This document shows, one piece after another, positions 10,701 to 20,168 of a stretch of 64,000 bases of DNA; positions within the stretch are counted from its first letter, which is position 1, and each line of letters starts with the position of its first letter. The notes under the pieces were generated by a model, which saw only the letters and a program-made list of their open reading frames with translations, made no database searches and was not told where the DNA came from. Location of the stretch: assembly GCA_951217055.1 (NCBI GenBank), contig OX578281.1:11998447-12062446 (forward strand), given 5' to 3'. The DNA is from Gerris lacustris (lineage: Eukaryota > Arthropoda > Insecta > Hemiptera > Gerridae). Both the position numbers and the translations under genes were made by a program.

Positions 10701-11261
10701 TTCAAAAGCCCGACGCTCGTCCTTAATACGCACTTGCTGAAGCTTAAGCTCCTTTTCCTTTTGTTGAACTTCTAATTGAGCCAATACTCTTTGGCTGGCT
10801 ACGCTCATGCCTGTCATTACCGAGCTTTTAGAAGATGAACGTAAGGAGTATACAGACTTCGATTTATGAGTTTCACTAGTCGGGGGGAAAACTTTTGTTT
10901 CAGTTTCTTTAATAAAACTGTCAATTTCGGCTAAGAAATCTGTCAGATCAACGATGACCTTGTCATCGTCAAGTCTAAGCCTAGAGAGCTCAGTAACACT
11001 AGCCCTAAAGACGTCACTTTGGTGCTTTAAATCGCTAAGACCCGAGCTAAGCACTTTTTTACTGGCTATGTTTTCTTCTGAGGGACGGGCTTGCACCTTA
11101 CTAACTATTGCCAAGACATCCGCTCGCGTTTGTGCTATGTTTCTCTTTTGCGAGCGGATGTCCCGCGTAACTAAATCTAAGGTGAGCTTACCCTCATCCT
11201 TGTTCGTCTCGCAGGCCTCCTCCGGGTCAGTCTTCACAGACGATTTCGCACCTTGACTCAT
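7707..11261 (-). CDS. BEL/Pao Gag-protease-Pao polyprotein lacking RT core and integrase
   Basis: The frame has 1184 codons from the first ATG (MSQGAK). Seen in order: a charged coiled coil (residues about 150-240), a DUF1759-like Gag region with FPTFREEVRTHL (about 320-470), and cysteine clusters CX2CX3HX4C and CX2CX4HX4C (about 553-617). Next comes a retropepsin-type protease with LDDGSDACFI (about 680), then a Pao-type domain with FAYDPLGFLAP (about 950-1100). The stretch that should hold the RT active site is missing: the sequence passes in frame from the region before RT to the region after it near residue 925. RNase H is only a stub, integrase is absent and a second internal join lies near the C-terminus. 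An uninterrupted frame over 3.5 kb implies either very recent origin or selection for Gag and protease. Confidence 0.85.
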   Translation of the reverse strand: MSQGAKSSVKTDPEEACETNKDEGKLTLDLVTRDIRSQKRNIAQTRADVLAIVSKVQARPSEENIASKKVLSSGLSDLKHQSDVFRASVTELSRLRLDDDKVIVDLTDFLAEIDSFIKETETKVFPPTSETHKSKSVYSLRSSSKSSVMTGMSVASQRVLAQLEVQQKEKELKLQQVRIKDERRAFEAKLAEQRREFERQLEEKGLEYEAQLAMSRIIAEGLKNKELSPKDIKDVKQVLKESRRAPSNKSDSEFVSASPVPSEKVPTSRGQPQAKSLDHVDIDQSKTQPLKFTDVKPPEHLLLLSKMQVLNSFEPLQFSGNSLDFPTFREEVRTHLEDGILPEDVKKMFLTKFLKGDALKFLKNNPCLSFKETMERIEERFGNRVAVTEAWIKRLTEGPHLTFRDGEALREFSDLITTASKVLKGPSYTEVSSKLCLKKVVGRLPITVRPKWVSKIKNKDGNETIGDLATFVTEIVRNYNHPVYSSVEPGYQNRITSHPSTPGKAYVTKALRATSESELTQPVKADSNSKHFINSKLRNETLSPSSAGEREVDCWFCQSKHSLDDCQNFAKQDWDNKKQLIEKFKLCFSCLKPSHIAKGCKNRSQCKIKGCGKRHPTCLHRPQWDNTCKGKNEDDNKASIRIANVEDKIDLRGTTAFIIPVLVHHKSNPDLKVITYTILDDGSDACFITESLRTELNIIGVSTKLDLRTIHQRSSINTFRVPELIVTSFDGSSNIELPNQTYTREVIPASSNEIPTPTLAEVHPHLRCLKEKLHPLMSKVEVKILIGNNCPKALCPLEVIRGQGSEPYGVRSELGRGIIGPKLVAHPDRSSLASQNISIKEIENLLQPVPTFEANNFQLGKSQSDKAFLNKIEQGLVHRTDHSTDHYQMPLPFKTDNLNLPNIGVEESRLDSLKRKLSNPPYRADYRTLSKVQDVVKTIQEVTKLSSLGGFRFHKVISSSPEALMSITPEDRVESLKDFDLLSKLLIERALGITWCVRFDNFEFRAIVQEKPTTRKGVLSTLCFAYDPLGFLAPSVIPGKFILQEVCKRNLSCNKIPYDWDLGLSDDIKPKWEQWMIKLKWLNENTLQISRCFKPKRGKIIKVQLHHFYNVFSNGYGHVLYWTYIRFINEQSKIDCNFLFGKARIRRRKVRLKVWRPETTGSARTFWCYYYLANQGLAPPKSHE

Positions 11262-11343
11262 ACTTGACTGTACACTTTTCACTTTTAACTTTTAACCTTT
11301 AACTTTAAATTCCTTTCTACGAATCCTTGAATTATTTTTTTAC

Positions 11344-11593
11344 TGTCGCTGCATCGCTGCAGCGAAATCACGAGTCCACAAATTTTTACTGAAATCACTT
11401 TTATTTCACCTTTTTTAACAATATAACAAGCTCTTTTGGTTTCTTAAAAAGATTCATTTAAAAAAAAGATTACTTAGAAAGATTACGTAAAAAAATAATT
11501 TAGACTCACAGAAAACGTCAAAATTAAACAAGCATAATGCAAAGCAATAAAACAAAACAAAAATAAAAAATTATTTAACCGCGGGCAGCGACA
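11344..11593 (-). mobile_element. BEL/Pao LTR (5' LTR, 250 bp)
   Basis: Direct repeat of 7428-7677 with no difference visible. It is upstream of the minus-strand ORF and would carry the promoter. It is followed by the ATATG duplication at 11594-11598 and then by the remainder of the interrupted palindrome. Confidence 0.9.
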
Positions 11594-11598
11594 ATATG

Positions 11599-11620
11599 TA
11601 TAATACCATAGCCGCACTAT
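11599..11620. repeat. Displaced outer arm of the interrupted palindrome
   Basis: These 22 bases are the exact reverse complement of 7277-7298 and were separated from the rest of the right arm by the LTR-retrotransposon insertion. Confidence 0.85.
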
Positions 11621-12287
11621 ATACCATATGTACCTACATATATACCTATATGTGTGTGTAGTATATAACTTAGCTTATTAACTTTTGACAAAACAAATTT
11701 CAATGTAATAGAAAACTAATTGCGCAGTAACTTTTTTCACGATACATAGTACATCTGATTACCTTGATTTTTATCCGCTTTATCCAATTATACTAATTTT
11801 GTTACTTGCTAATTAAAAAGTCATTAATCTCTAATTCTAATGGAATAATTATATTATTTTCTCTTGGGTAGACAAGAATTAATAGAAGAGAGTATTTTAA
11901 ATTTTCTTTATTATACACAATTACAAAATATTAATTAATAATCTCTGCAAGGGATAGATATTTACACTCAATTAAAATAAAAGCGAACTTCAAATTGTAA
12001 ATAAAGAAATATAAATAAATTATTCAAATGAATTAAGGTTTAATTAATTGTAGTTTACATTAGTTATTTTATTTTTAAAATAACTCTAACCACCTCGAAC
12101 CACCTATTATTTTTTGGTAGACAAGAACATATAAACTAAGAACTATCCCTAAAACTTACTCTTTTATTTCAACTCTCATAAACTCGGATTTATATTTCTA
12201 ACCTATCCTCTCAAAAACACGAAATTTAAACAACCAATTGTTAAACAATTTTATAAAAAGAAAAAAAAAAGTATGATTATTAATAAA
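11621..12287. other. AT-rich unassigned sequence
   Basis: Low-complexity AT-rich DNA with no ORF of note, no repeat edges and no RNA signature that I recognise. Confidence 0.5.
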
Positions 12288-12959
12288 CTAGGCATCGCGT
12301 GGCTCTATCATTGAAGCGAGCGTAAAGTAATAAATATGTATTGAATATTGAAAAAATAGATAATCATGAATCATGATGAGTTGATAGATAATGGGTATAG
12401 TAGTAGTACAGCGGCTAGTAGTAGGGGAACCACCCTGCATTCTTACTATTCCTCTAACCACACCATCTCCTTTTCAATTATTATAAAATGTATCTCTTTG
12501 CTACAACACAACTACTGCATGTATCAAATTGAAATTTTGCATGCCTGTTTCAATTGTGCATTAGATGGTGTATATGAAAGTTTATTAAAATCGTTACGTT
12601 AGAACGTAAGATATCGGTAAAAAGGTTGTTTTCTCTATAATAAACGTTTAGGTCCGCTTTAATAGTTTTAGCGATCTTTATAAATTCATAGCGGTGTCGC
12701 TGTTGGTTTTACTAAAAAATATTATTTGTAAAAAATGTTCGTCTCATCGAATAGGTGAGGATAAAATTTTTTCTTGTCCTGAAATTCCAATTTTAAATTT
12801 GAAGCTCACGTTTACGCGAGCATTGCGCGCGAACTCTTGGACGGATTACGCTGTCCAACGAACTTAGCCTGAGTATTAGTAAAAGAAAGATGTATACCAA
12901 ATTTCAACAAAATCGGTCAATTTTTACTCAAGTTATCGTCGGACACGTAAACGTTACAC

Positions 12960-12994
<35 letters not shown>

Positions 12995-13038
12995 GCATAT
13001 TTCGTTGAATGTAAGAAGCTCGCTTATGCTCTCTTCAA
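12288..13038 (-). mobile_element. C-family Helentron-like (HINE) element
   Basis: Read on the minus strand it begins TTGAAG and ends in a subterminal CGCTCGCTTCAA, a hairpin-prone segment and terminal CTAG followed by T. The 5' inverted repeat is terminal while its partner lies about 23 bp inside the 3' end. A (CAGA)n tract at about 12961-12989 gives the GTCY-type microsatellite. Asymmetric inverted repeats, a GTCY microsatellite and a defined 3' end are the described hallmarks of DINE-1/Helentron-associated elements. No RepHel coding is present. Confidence 0.65.
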
Positions 13039-13283
13039 TTAATTAAATAATATATTATGGGATTCAACTTCATTATTAATGTGTTATTTAAAAATGTTTT
13101 GTTGGGATTTGTTGGACCGGTATTTTATCTATTGCATTGCCATCCCATATTACCATCCTTTTTAAATGACTATCACATTTTGGAAAAAGAATAATTCACC
13201 TTACTAATACAAACCTAATTCCTATTTTTAGAGTATTTTAATGGAATTTTTTATTAAACTTATAGATATTAAAGGAATAACCC

Positions 13284-13651
13284 ACTGTCTATCCACGTAA
13301 AGTATAATAACTTTAAAGCCAAAGCAGATTTCTGCCTCCAAAAGGCCATCATCAGTGCCTATTACTGAAGAAAAAATGTTCCATTAATAAAAAGATTTAG
13401 TGAGTGACGAGACTACTTCATTTCGGAGATCGATGTGAGACTCAGTCTTACGTCGATCTAAACGTCGGAGTATCACGTCGATCTAAACGTCGGAGTTCAC
13501 GTCGATCTCCGTAATAAAGTAGACTCGCCTCTCACTAAATCTTTTCATTAATGTAACTTTATTTTCTCCTGCAACAGGCACTGATAATGGCCTTTTGAAG
13601 GCTGAAAGCTGCTTTGGCATTAAAGTTTTTTAATTTACGTAGAGTGACAGT
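13284..13651. repeat. Foldback element with about 150-bp arms
   Basis: The left arm starting ACTGTC...ACGTAAAGTATAATAAC pairs with the right arm ending TTTACGTAGAGTGACAGT. The arms include the segments GGCCATCATCAGTGCC and GGCACTGATAATGGCC. The centre (about 13448-13510) holds a short tandem repeat built on ACGTCGATCTAAACGTCGGA. A smaller relative lies at 58668-58837. Confidence 0.75.
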
Positions 13652-13929
13652 TTTTGTTATTTCTTTAAGATGACCTCAATTGAGGCTCCCATATAATAGA
13701 CATTAAGTTGTGTATAAAATTCTGAGTTTTTGAGATAAGAGTAGTTCATTGCAAGGGTGCCCACAAGGGCTGATGGCACAAGAGGGTTTGATAGCTTAAG
13801 GTGAATTTTTGGGGGAGAATCCATTTTTGGGGTATTTTTCAGAGATGGGGGGGGGGGGAGGGAGAGTTTTTAAATATTCCAAGTGATTTAGGCAGTTTTT
13901 TGGGGTTTGCGTCATGGGCCTTGGGGGTG

Positions 13930-14395
13930 GGCTTCTTTGGTTCATTCAAGTTGTCCAACCAATATTTTTGAAGATATGTTGGAAATCAAAGTCCGAGTTT
14001 TGAGGTATGGGTAGTTCAATGGTGTTGTCTTTCCAATATTCTGGAGGATAAGTTGGAAATAAAAGTCCGAGTTTTGAGGTATGGGTAGTTCAATGGTGTT
14101 GTCTTTCCAATATTCTGGAGGATAAGTTGGAAATAAAAGTCCGAGTTTTGAGGTATGGGTAGTTCAATGGTGTTGTCTTTCCAATATTCTGGAGGATAAG
14201 TTGGAAGTTAAAGTCCGAGTTTTGAGGTATGGGTAGTTCAATGGTGTTGTCTTTCCAATATTCTGGAGGATAAGTTGGTAATATAAGTCCAAGTTTTGAG
14301 GTATGGGTAGTTGGTAGTTCAATGGTGTTGTCTTTCCAATATTCTGGAGGATAAGTTGGAAATATAAGTCCGACTTTTTTAGAAGATAGTTTGAA
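13930..14395. repeat. Minisatellite, 74-bp unit, about 5 copies
   Basis: The phrase GTCCGAGTTTTGAGGTATGG recurs at 13991, 14065, 14139 and 14213, and with one change at 14287, at exactly 74-bp spacing. The last interval is 82 bp because of a short internal duplication (GTAGTTG). There is no coding periodicity. Confidence 0.9.
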
Positions 14396-14399
14396 AATA

Positions 14400-15720
14400 T
14401 AAATCGGAGTTTTTGTAGTTAGAAAAAAAAATCTAAAGTTTTAGGGTTAAGGTTAGTTTAAATGGTTTTGTCTATCTAACATACGGAAGGATAGTAGAGT
14501 TATTTTACAGTTTATAAGAATTAAACATATAAAACTTTTTTTTTTTTTTTTCTTCTTCTTCTTTTTTCTAATCTAAATAAATGTAGGTGTGTTTTTCTAA
14601 TATGTTTTAGTAGTTAAAACCAAGCTTTTGTTTACTTATACAATACAGTGTGTGTGTTAAATACTCGTAGTGTAGTTTTGTAATGTAATTGATTAAAATA
14701 AATTCATAATAGAAGGGAAGCGTCAGGAGTTCTGTTAATTAAGACCAGTTAGTAAATACAGAGCATATTGTTTACATTACAGTTATTTACATTGGAAGTT
14801 TTCTTTGCACGGTAGCATCACGTTTAGAGAATAAAATGAAATAGAATTAGTTAAACGAGGAACACACGAAGACTCCGTGACTGACTTGGTATAACTCTAA
14901 ATATGTCTAGTGTTAGTCTGAAGTCTTCGTATCAACAAGCGCATTTTATAGTATTTGTGTTTAATATTACACTCACACATTGATAATCTTATACAACAAA
15001 ATATATATGTATAATAAAATAAACACGACAAAATGAAAATGTTCTTTTGTGTTAGAGTGTAACTCGACACACTACAGTTGGTTGTTGAATCGTACAGACA
15101 CAAATACAAGTTTGGATGCTACCACACTGAAATACAAGTTCTTGAGGACTGTTCGTGCTAACACATACGGACATTGAACGTGTGTGTACGTGTTTAAAGG
15201 CAATTAGGATTAGGGGCATGAGGGTACCGGTGATGGATAGGGCTTGCACCAACACATATGTACGTAAACTAGCGTGATAACACACAGACCGACTTATACA
15301 CGAGCGAGTTCTGTTGTAATGGTGGGTCGCATTAATCAAGCGGGGAAAGAGAGGGCATGCAAATCGTCAGAGGCACATGCCCCCTTGCAGTGTTGCCAGT
15401 TCCACACGACACATGCACACTTCCGAGAATATTTCCCTATCAAACAGGCCTGCCATAACTTGCCCTCTTTTCACAAATTAACCTTTATACGTTAGGGCCG
15501 GTAGAGTAGGGTGGCATCAGCCGTCCCACACGTAGAACTGGGTGTGAAAATATTCCTTTCCTGGCATTTTGCACGTTATTACAATTTCATGTACATTCAG
15601 GTCTCTTTAATATATTCTATCGATTCAACGGAAAATCCTCAACAAAAATAAAACTTTAAATGGATAAGCACTAAACGAATTCATTTTATTATGTTTAAAT
15701 AAAAATCCTTTTTAAATAAT
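14400..15720. other. Unassigned sequence
   Basis: No repeat family or gene is recognised. The subregion 15290-15550 is less AT-rich and more complex than its surroundings and contains an octamer-like GGCATGCAAATCG. It could be a host non-coding element but nothing in the sequence proves it. Confidence 0.4.
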
Positions 15721-15726
15721 ATAAGT

Positions 15727-16830
15727 AATTACTTACTTCAGAACTACTCGTCCGATCTTATTGAAATTTGGATGGTAGGTTATAATTAGCCCATTGTTGG
15801 TCCCATATAAGCCAACAACCTTCTGCGTCCATTTGTTTCTCTTCAACCTGCACACAATCATACATTTATTTACACCAATATCTTTATAAGTACTCATCTG
15901 ATTTATATAAAATTTTGATGGTTCGTCGAAAGTATCCCGCAGATAGCCCCAGATTAATTTCAACCTCCTGCGTTCTTTAAATGTTGATACTTGATGCTAA
16001 ATTGATACTTTAATACACGTAAAAAATCAAAACAGTTATGAAAGATTTTTTAAATAGCTTCCGTTACCTTCGGTAAACTCGGAAGCAAAAAACGGGGGAA
16101 ATATAAATTGGATAATAATATATTTTAAAAGCATAAACTCATTAAATTTACGAAGTAGGACTTTGATGATGCAGAGTATTTTGCTTCCGAGCTCACCGAA
16201 GGTAACGAAATCTATGTGATCGTTTTTTAGAACAAAACAAAATAATGTCTCTGATTTCAAAAATTCCAAGACAGAACATTTTTGAATAAGAAATTCCACA
16301 TTTTTAGAAACATATTTGGTTTCGTGTCTGTCTGTTGGTCTGTCAGTCTGCCTGTCTATCTGTCGGTCTGTCGCTTAATTTTTGTGAACCATATGTGAAC
16401 ATATCTGAAAAACAACACGTCCGATTTCATTGAAATTTGTATGGTAGGTCATTGTTGGTCCCATGTAAGTTTTAACCTTCTGCACTCATTTGTTTCTCTT
16501 CCACATGCGCGCACAAACATACATTTATTTACACCTATATCTTCAAAAGTACTCATCTGATTATTATAATGTTTGGATGGTTTGTCGAAAGTAGTCTGCA
16601 GATAGCTCCAGATTTATTTTAACTGTCTGTGTCTGCGCTCTTTAAATTTTGCTAAATTTATGGTTTAATTCTTGTAAAAAAGTCATAACTGTTTTGACAG
16701 ATTTATAAAAACTGGAGAAAATTAAATAAATTTGATAATAATTGATTGTAAAAGCATAAAATCATTAAAGTATACGAATTAGAACGCGAGGAAGCTATGT
16801 GACACACTATTTTTTAATCTATTTGTTTGT
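15727..16830 (-). mobile_element. Two D-family GTCY elements, nested or tandem
   Basis: Two partial-to-complete D copies lie on the minus strand. The second (about 16180-16830) is near full length: terminal hairpin GCTTCCGAGCTCACCGAAGG, the CATAG/AGACAGAA segments, a GTCTGTCT-type tract at 16322-16374, the CATCTGATT and GTTTGTCGAAAGTAG segments and the GAGGAAGCTATGTG end. The first (15727-16160) lacks the microsatellite and contains an extra copy of the terminal hairpin at 16055-16084. Confidence 0.6.
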
Positions 16831-17026
16831 TTTATAAAATTATAGTTTATTTAATTTTTGTCTTGTTGGTGGCTTTCTGTCTTAATATATTGATATTTAT
16901 ATTGTTCATATTAATTAAATTATATATAATAATATTAAGCAGATCTACTGTATATAGTTAACATATGATCTTCAAGATAATTTTACGTTTTCTCTATGGT
17001 TTATATATAATGCTTAGTTGGTATTA

Positions 17027-17392
17027 GGTTTCTGTACGAAGTACGAAAAGAAACCTTATATAACGGCTCTGTCTGTCTGTCCGTTGGCATGTTTCAATTC
17101 ATAAACTACTATAGCTATGAACATGGAGTTCGGCATACAGATGCATCTCTGCATTTGAGACAACTGTACACCATTTGGAGTTTTTACACTTAATATTTCC
17201 AAGATGGTGGCCAATATGGTGGGCGACTAAAATAAAGTTTTCAGTCACCATGACATGTTATACATCAATTTAAAGGTCTTGAAGTGTAGAAAAAGAATAT
17301 GCAACTATTACACTTAATAATTTTAACTTAATCGTACAGAAACCGGCGATTATCGCCTCTCGTACTTAGGTGAAGCGCGCCTTACTTGTTTA
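17027..17392. mobile_element. F element, copy 1 (GTCY, hairpin ends)
   Basis: The left end is a hairpin (GGTTTCTGTAC-GAA-GTACGAAAAGAAACC) followed by CTGTCTGTCTGTC. The right end has GTACAGAAACC, the perfect hairpin GGCGATTATCGCC and CTCGTACTTA. There is no ORF. The architecture matches other GTCY elements here. Copy 2 is at 19817-20168. Confidence 0.6.
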
Positions 17393-18045
17393 TGTAGAAT
17401 TTTAATCGTAGCCATTAATTTTTTAGTCGCCTAAAATTCACTGCACCAAAAAAGACGGTTTTACAGGACTAAACCACCCACACTGTTGCACCATTAATTA
17501 TTAAAATTATTATTACTATTATTATCGATGCTTTAACCAGAAGTATTAATAATAAGGATGAAGCAAAGTGAACATGTTAGATGCGTAGTTTAGTTAATTG
17601 TGGGTTAACGTTTCTAGGGTGATAATCAAGGGTGTATTAGTCTCTCGGCTTGCCCTAGATTCGGTAACTGTGACGCACCTAATTACATACAGTTTGACGT
17701 TATGCTTACGGATTCACACCAATTACCATTGTAGTGCTAAATCAATAATCTTAGTAAATCTGTTATGTGTAATAATATTATAGGGTTTACGTGTTAGATT
17801 GTGGAAATTCAAGAGCACATCAGGATCAATGATCATCTACAAAACAAATCTAATTAGTCCAAAATTGTACCCTTTGTAATCAGTTGTAGTTTGTAGTGTG
17901 GATTCTTAAGGGTTATACAAGAACTCTCATTTAGGTGGCAACATTTCGGCTCGACTATCATATGATAGGAATTTTTAATACTACAAGTTACCAGTCTTTA
18001 TTAAGTAGAATCTTAATGATGGCGGATGAGGTGTAGAAATAATGA

Positions 18046-18735
18046 CACTTCTTTAGATTGTTACTCCCCTTATAAAAATCGGTCCGAGACAACTCAGACT
18101 AACTTTCTCATATACGAGTTTATAATTACTTAGCCCAGTGTTTCCATTTATTAGTTTTCAAATTTACACTGTACATATAACTATTATTGAACATTTCATT
18201 AAAATTTATCATAAAAATAACTTCACTTGGGCGGGGAATCGAACCCGGGCTCACTCCGTCCGCGTTTTAAGCTAATTTCTCAAGAAATAGATTTTTCCCG
18301 GGAAAACTGCTTATATCGTTGGATTCGTATTCTAATTGACTACATTTTAGAATTTTTTAATCAAAATCGTCGGAACCGTTTCGAGAAATAATTTTTTTTC
18401 ATGTTTTTTAAAAATTTTTTTTTGGGGGGGGGGGGGGGGTAGCGCCCCTAAAATTAGAGCTAAAATTCATTTCTCGATTTCGCCTAGGGGTATGATTTTT
18501 CTGAACATGTATGCAAAATTTCGTCAAAATCGGCCCAGTAGTTTAGGCTCCAGGCGTCTGCACAGACGACAGACAGACATTTTTTTAAAACCACTTTTTT
18601 GGACTCAGGGGACCTCAAAACGTGTAAATCCATCAAAATCTCAAAATTGAATTTTCGCGCCATCACAATACTTTCTCTTTATATGAGAAAGTAAAAAACA
18701 GATGGGAGTAACATTCTAAAGAAGGTGTACGGAAT
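18046..18735. mobile_element. G MITE split by insertion of E
   Basis: The G ends (CACTTCTTTAGATTGTTACTCC at the left, GGGAGTAACATTCTAAAGAAGGTG at the right) flank the E element at 18079-18692. The uninterrupted equivalent is at 57948-58170, which serves as an empty site. The same arrangement is repeated in unit 2. Confidence 0.7.
18079..18692 (-). mobile_element. E element, copy 1 (GTCY, tRNA-like box B)
   Basis: One end is a hairpin ACTTTCTC...GAGAAAGT; the other is hairpin-prone (TCGGTCCGAG). It contains CAGACGACAGACAGACA, a G17 tract (about 18424-18440) and, at 18235-18245, GGAATCGAACC, a perfect complement of the tRNA/pol III box B. A 60-codon frame inside (18484-18666) is repeated in unit 2 but is just the repeat read in one frame. 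Confidence 0.65.
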
Positions 18736-18747
18736 GATCATCTTTAG

Positions 18748-18900
18748 ACTGTTACTCCTCTTATCAAAACAGAAGTGTGATATTCCTTTGTCCCAAAGTA
18801 CATTGAACTAAACATCCCTTATTTATAGTTAATTTACAGCTCTTGCTTAATAGTTATTTAGTCAGTCATTATTAAATTCTAAAAAAACATAGGGAGTAAT
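18748..18900. mobile_element. Second G MITE, left part (interrupted by C)
   Basis: It starts CATCTTTAGACTGTTACTCC and runs to GGGAGTAA, where the C element begins. In unit 2 the missing end (TAATCTAAAGAAGTA) follows the C element at 22393, showing that C landed inside G. Confidence 0.65.
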
Positions 18901-19657
18901 TGAAGCAAGCGTAAGCGAGCTTCTTACATTCAACGAAATATGCATCTTGTCTGTCTGTGTGTAACGTTCACGTGTCCTACGATAACTTGAGTAAAAGTTG
19001 ACCGATTTAGTTGAAATTTGGTCTACTTGTTCCTTTTACTTATACTCAGGCTAAGTTCGTTGGACAGCGTGATCCGTCCAAGAGTTCGCGCGCAATGCTC
19101 GCGTAAACGTGAGCTTTAAATTTAAAATTGGAATTCCAGGACGGGAAAAAATTCTATTATCACCTATTCGATGAGACGAACATTTTTTACAAAAAACATT
19201 TTTTAGTAAAACCAAGAACGACACTGCTATGAATTAATAGAGATCGCTAAAACTATTAAAGCGGACCTAAACGTTTAAAATAGAGAAAACAACCTTTTTA
19301 CCGATATCTTACGTTCTAAAAAAACGATTGTAATAAAACTTCATGTACATCGTCTAAAGTACAATTGAAACAAGTATGTAAAATTTCAACTTGATACAAG
19401 CAGTAGTATTTGAGTAATGAAGTGATACATTTATAATAATTGTTAAAAAGCTATGACGGGTGGTTAAGATTCTTAGAGTCGTGTGGTCTGTAGGATTGTT
19501 TAGGAAGTAAAGCTTTGTACCGAGTACCCCCACTCTTCCCCACACTACTCTCTTCCACTTATCTTCAACTATGACATTCATCATGATCAACAAATTTCAA
19601 TAGCCAGTATTTTATTGCAATGCGCTCGCTTCAATGATAGAGCCACGCGATGCCTAG
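18899..19657 (+). mobile_element. C-family Helentron-like element (hybrid copy)
   Basis: The 5' end TTGAAGCAAGCG, CTGTCTGTCTG near the 5' end, subterminal CGCTCGCTTCAA and terminal GCGATGCCTAG match the C family. Bases up to about 19075 match the unit 2 copy almost perfectly. After that the two diverge markedly, including a different final 100 bp before the shared terminus. This is best read as a recombinant of two C copies. Confidence 0.7.
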
Positions 19658-19680
19658 TTAAATTATATATAATAATAATA

Positions 19681-19715
19681 TAGTTGATCGGGACTAAAAC
19701 CCAAAACAAAAAAAT
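19681..19715 (+). mobile_element. Micro-insertion: 5'-truncated retrotransposon tail
   Basis: The sequence TAGTTGATCGGGACTAAAAC continues into CCCAAAAC and a short A-rich tail, and it interrupts the unit 2 start. The same position in unit 1 (about 16921-16938) lacks it. Flanking AATAATAATA-type repeats look like a target-site duplication, although the AT-rich context blurs the limits. The same tail is at 29440-29482. Confidence 0.7.
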
Positions 19716-19816
19716 AAAATAATAATAAGCAGATCTACTGTATATAGTTAACATATGATCTTCAAGATAATTTTACTTTTTCTCTATGGTTTATATATAA
19801 TGCTTAGTTGGTATTA

Positions 19817-20168
19817 GGTTTCTGTACGAAGTACGAAAAGAAACCTTATATAACGGCTCTGTCTGTCTGTCTGTCCGTTGGCTTGTTTCAATTCATAAAC
19901 TACTATAGCTATGACCCGGAGTTCGGCATACAGATGCATCTCTGCATTTGAGACAACTGTACACCATTTGGAGTTTTTACACTTAATATTTCCAATATGG
20001 TGGGCGACTAAAATAAAGTTTTCAGTCACCATGACATGTTATACATCAATTTAAAGGTCTTGAAGTGTAGAAAAAGAATATGCAACTATTACACTTAATA
20101 ATTTTAACTTAATTGTACAGAAACCGGCGATTATCGCCTCTCGTACTTACGTGAAGCGCGCCTTACTT
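19817..20168. mobile_element. F element, copy 2
   Basis: Unit 2 copy of 17027-17392. It has one extra GTCT repeat and lacks 12 bp (AGATGGTGGCCA) found in copy 1. Confidence 0.6.

Larger units (their letters stand above)
7428..11593 (-). mobile_element. BEL/Pao LTR retrotransposon, recent deletion derivative
   Basis: The 4166-bp element has two apparently identical 250-bp LTRs, a 5-bp ATATG duplication and one long minus-strand ORF. Complete BEL elements are usually considerably longer and encode RT, RNase H and integrase. Here the RT core and integrase are absent, so the element must have moved using enzymes from a complete relative. Identical LTRs indicate very recent insertion. The target was the loop-proximal arm of a long palindrome. 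Confidence 0.9.
16915..19657. repeat. Tandem duplication, unit 1 (2743 bp)
   Basis: It begins TTAAATTATATATAATAAT and ends at the CTAG terminus of a C element. It is almost identical to unit 2 (19658-22392) from about 17600 to 18930, but the last 580 bp, inside the C element, are clearly more diverged. Contents: F element, unassigned DNA, a pair of G MITEs with E inserted in one, and C inserted in the other. Confidence 0.9.

Noticed and set aside
13930..14395. CRISPR-like array
   Set aside because: 74-bp units are head-to-tail with no spacers.
17598..17783. 61-codon ORF repeated identically at 20379-20564
   Set aside because: Identity is explained by the 2.74-kb tandem duplication, so it is not evidence of coding selection.
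18484..18666. 60-codon ORF repeated at 21267-21449
   Set aside because: It is the E element read in one frame; the 41.2-kb E copy does not preserve the frame.
16915..19657. Whole duplicated unit as a single large Helitron
   Set aside because: It ends in CTAG but does not begin with TC, and the empty-site logic with a recombinant C copy explains the structure better.
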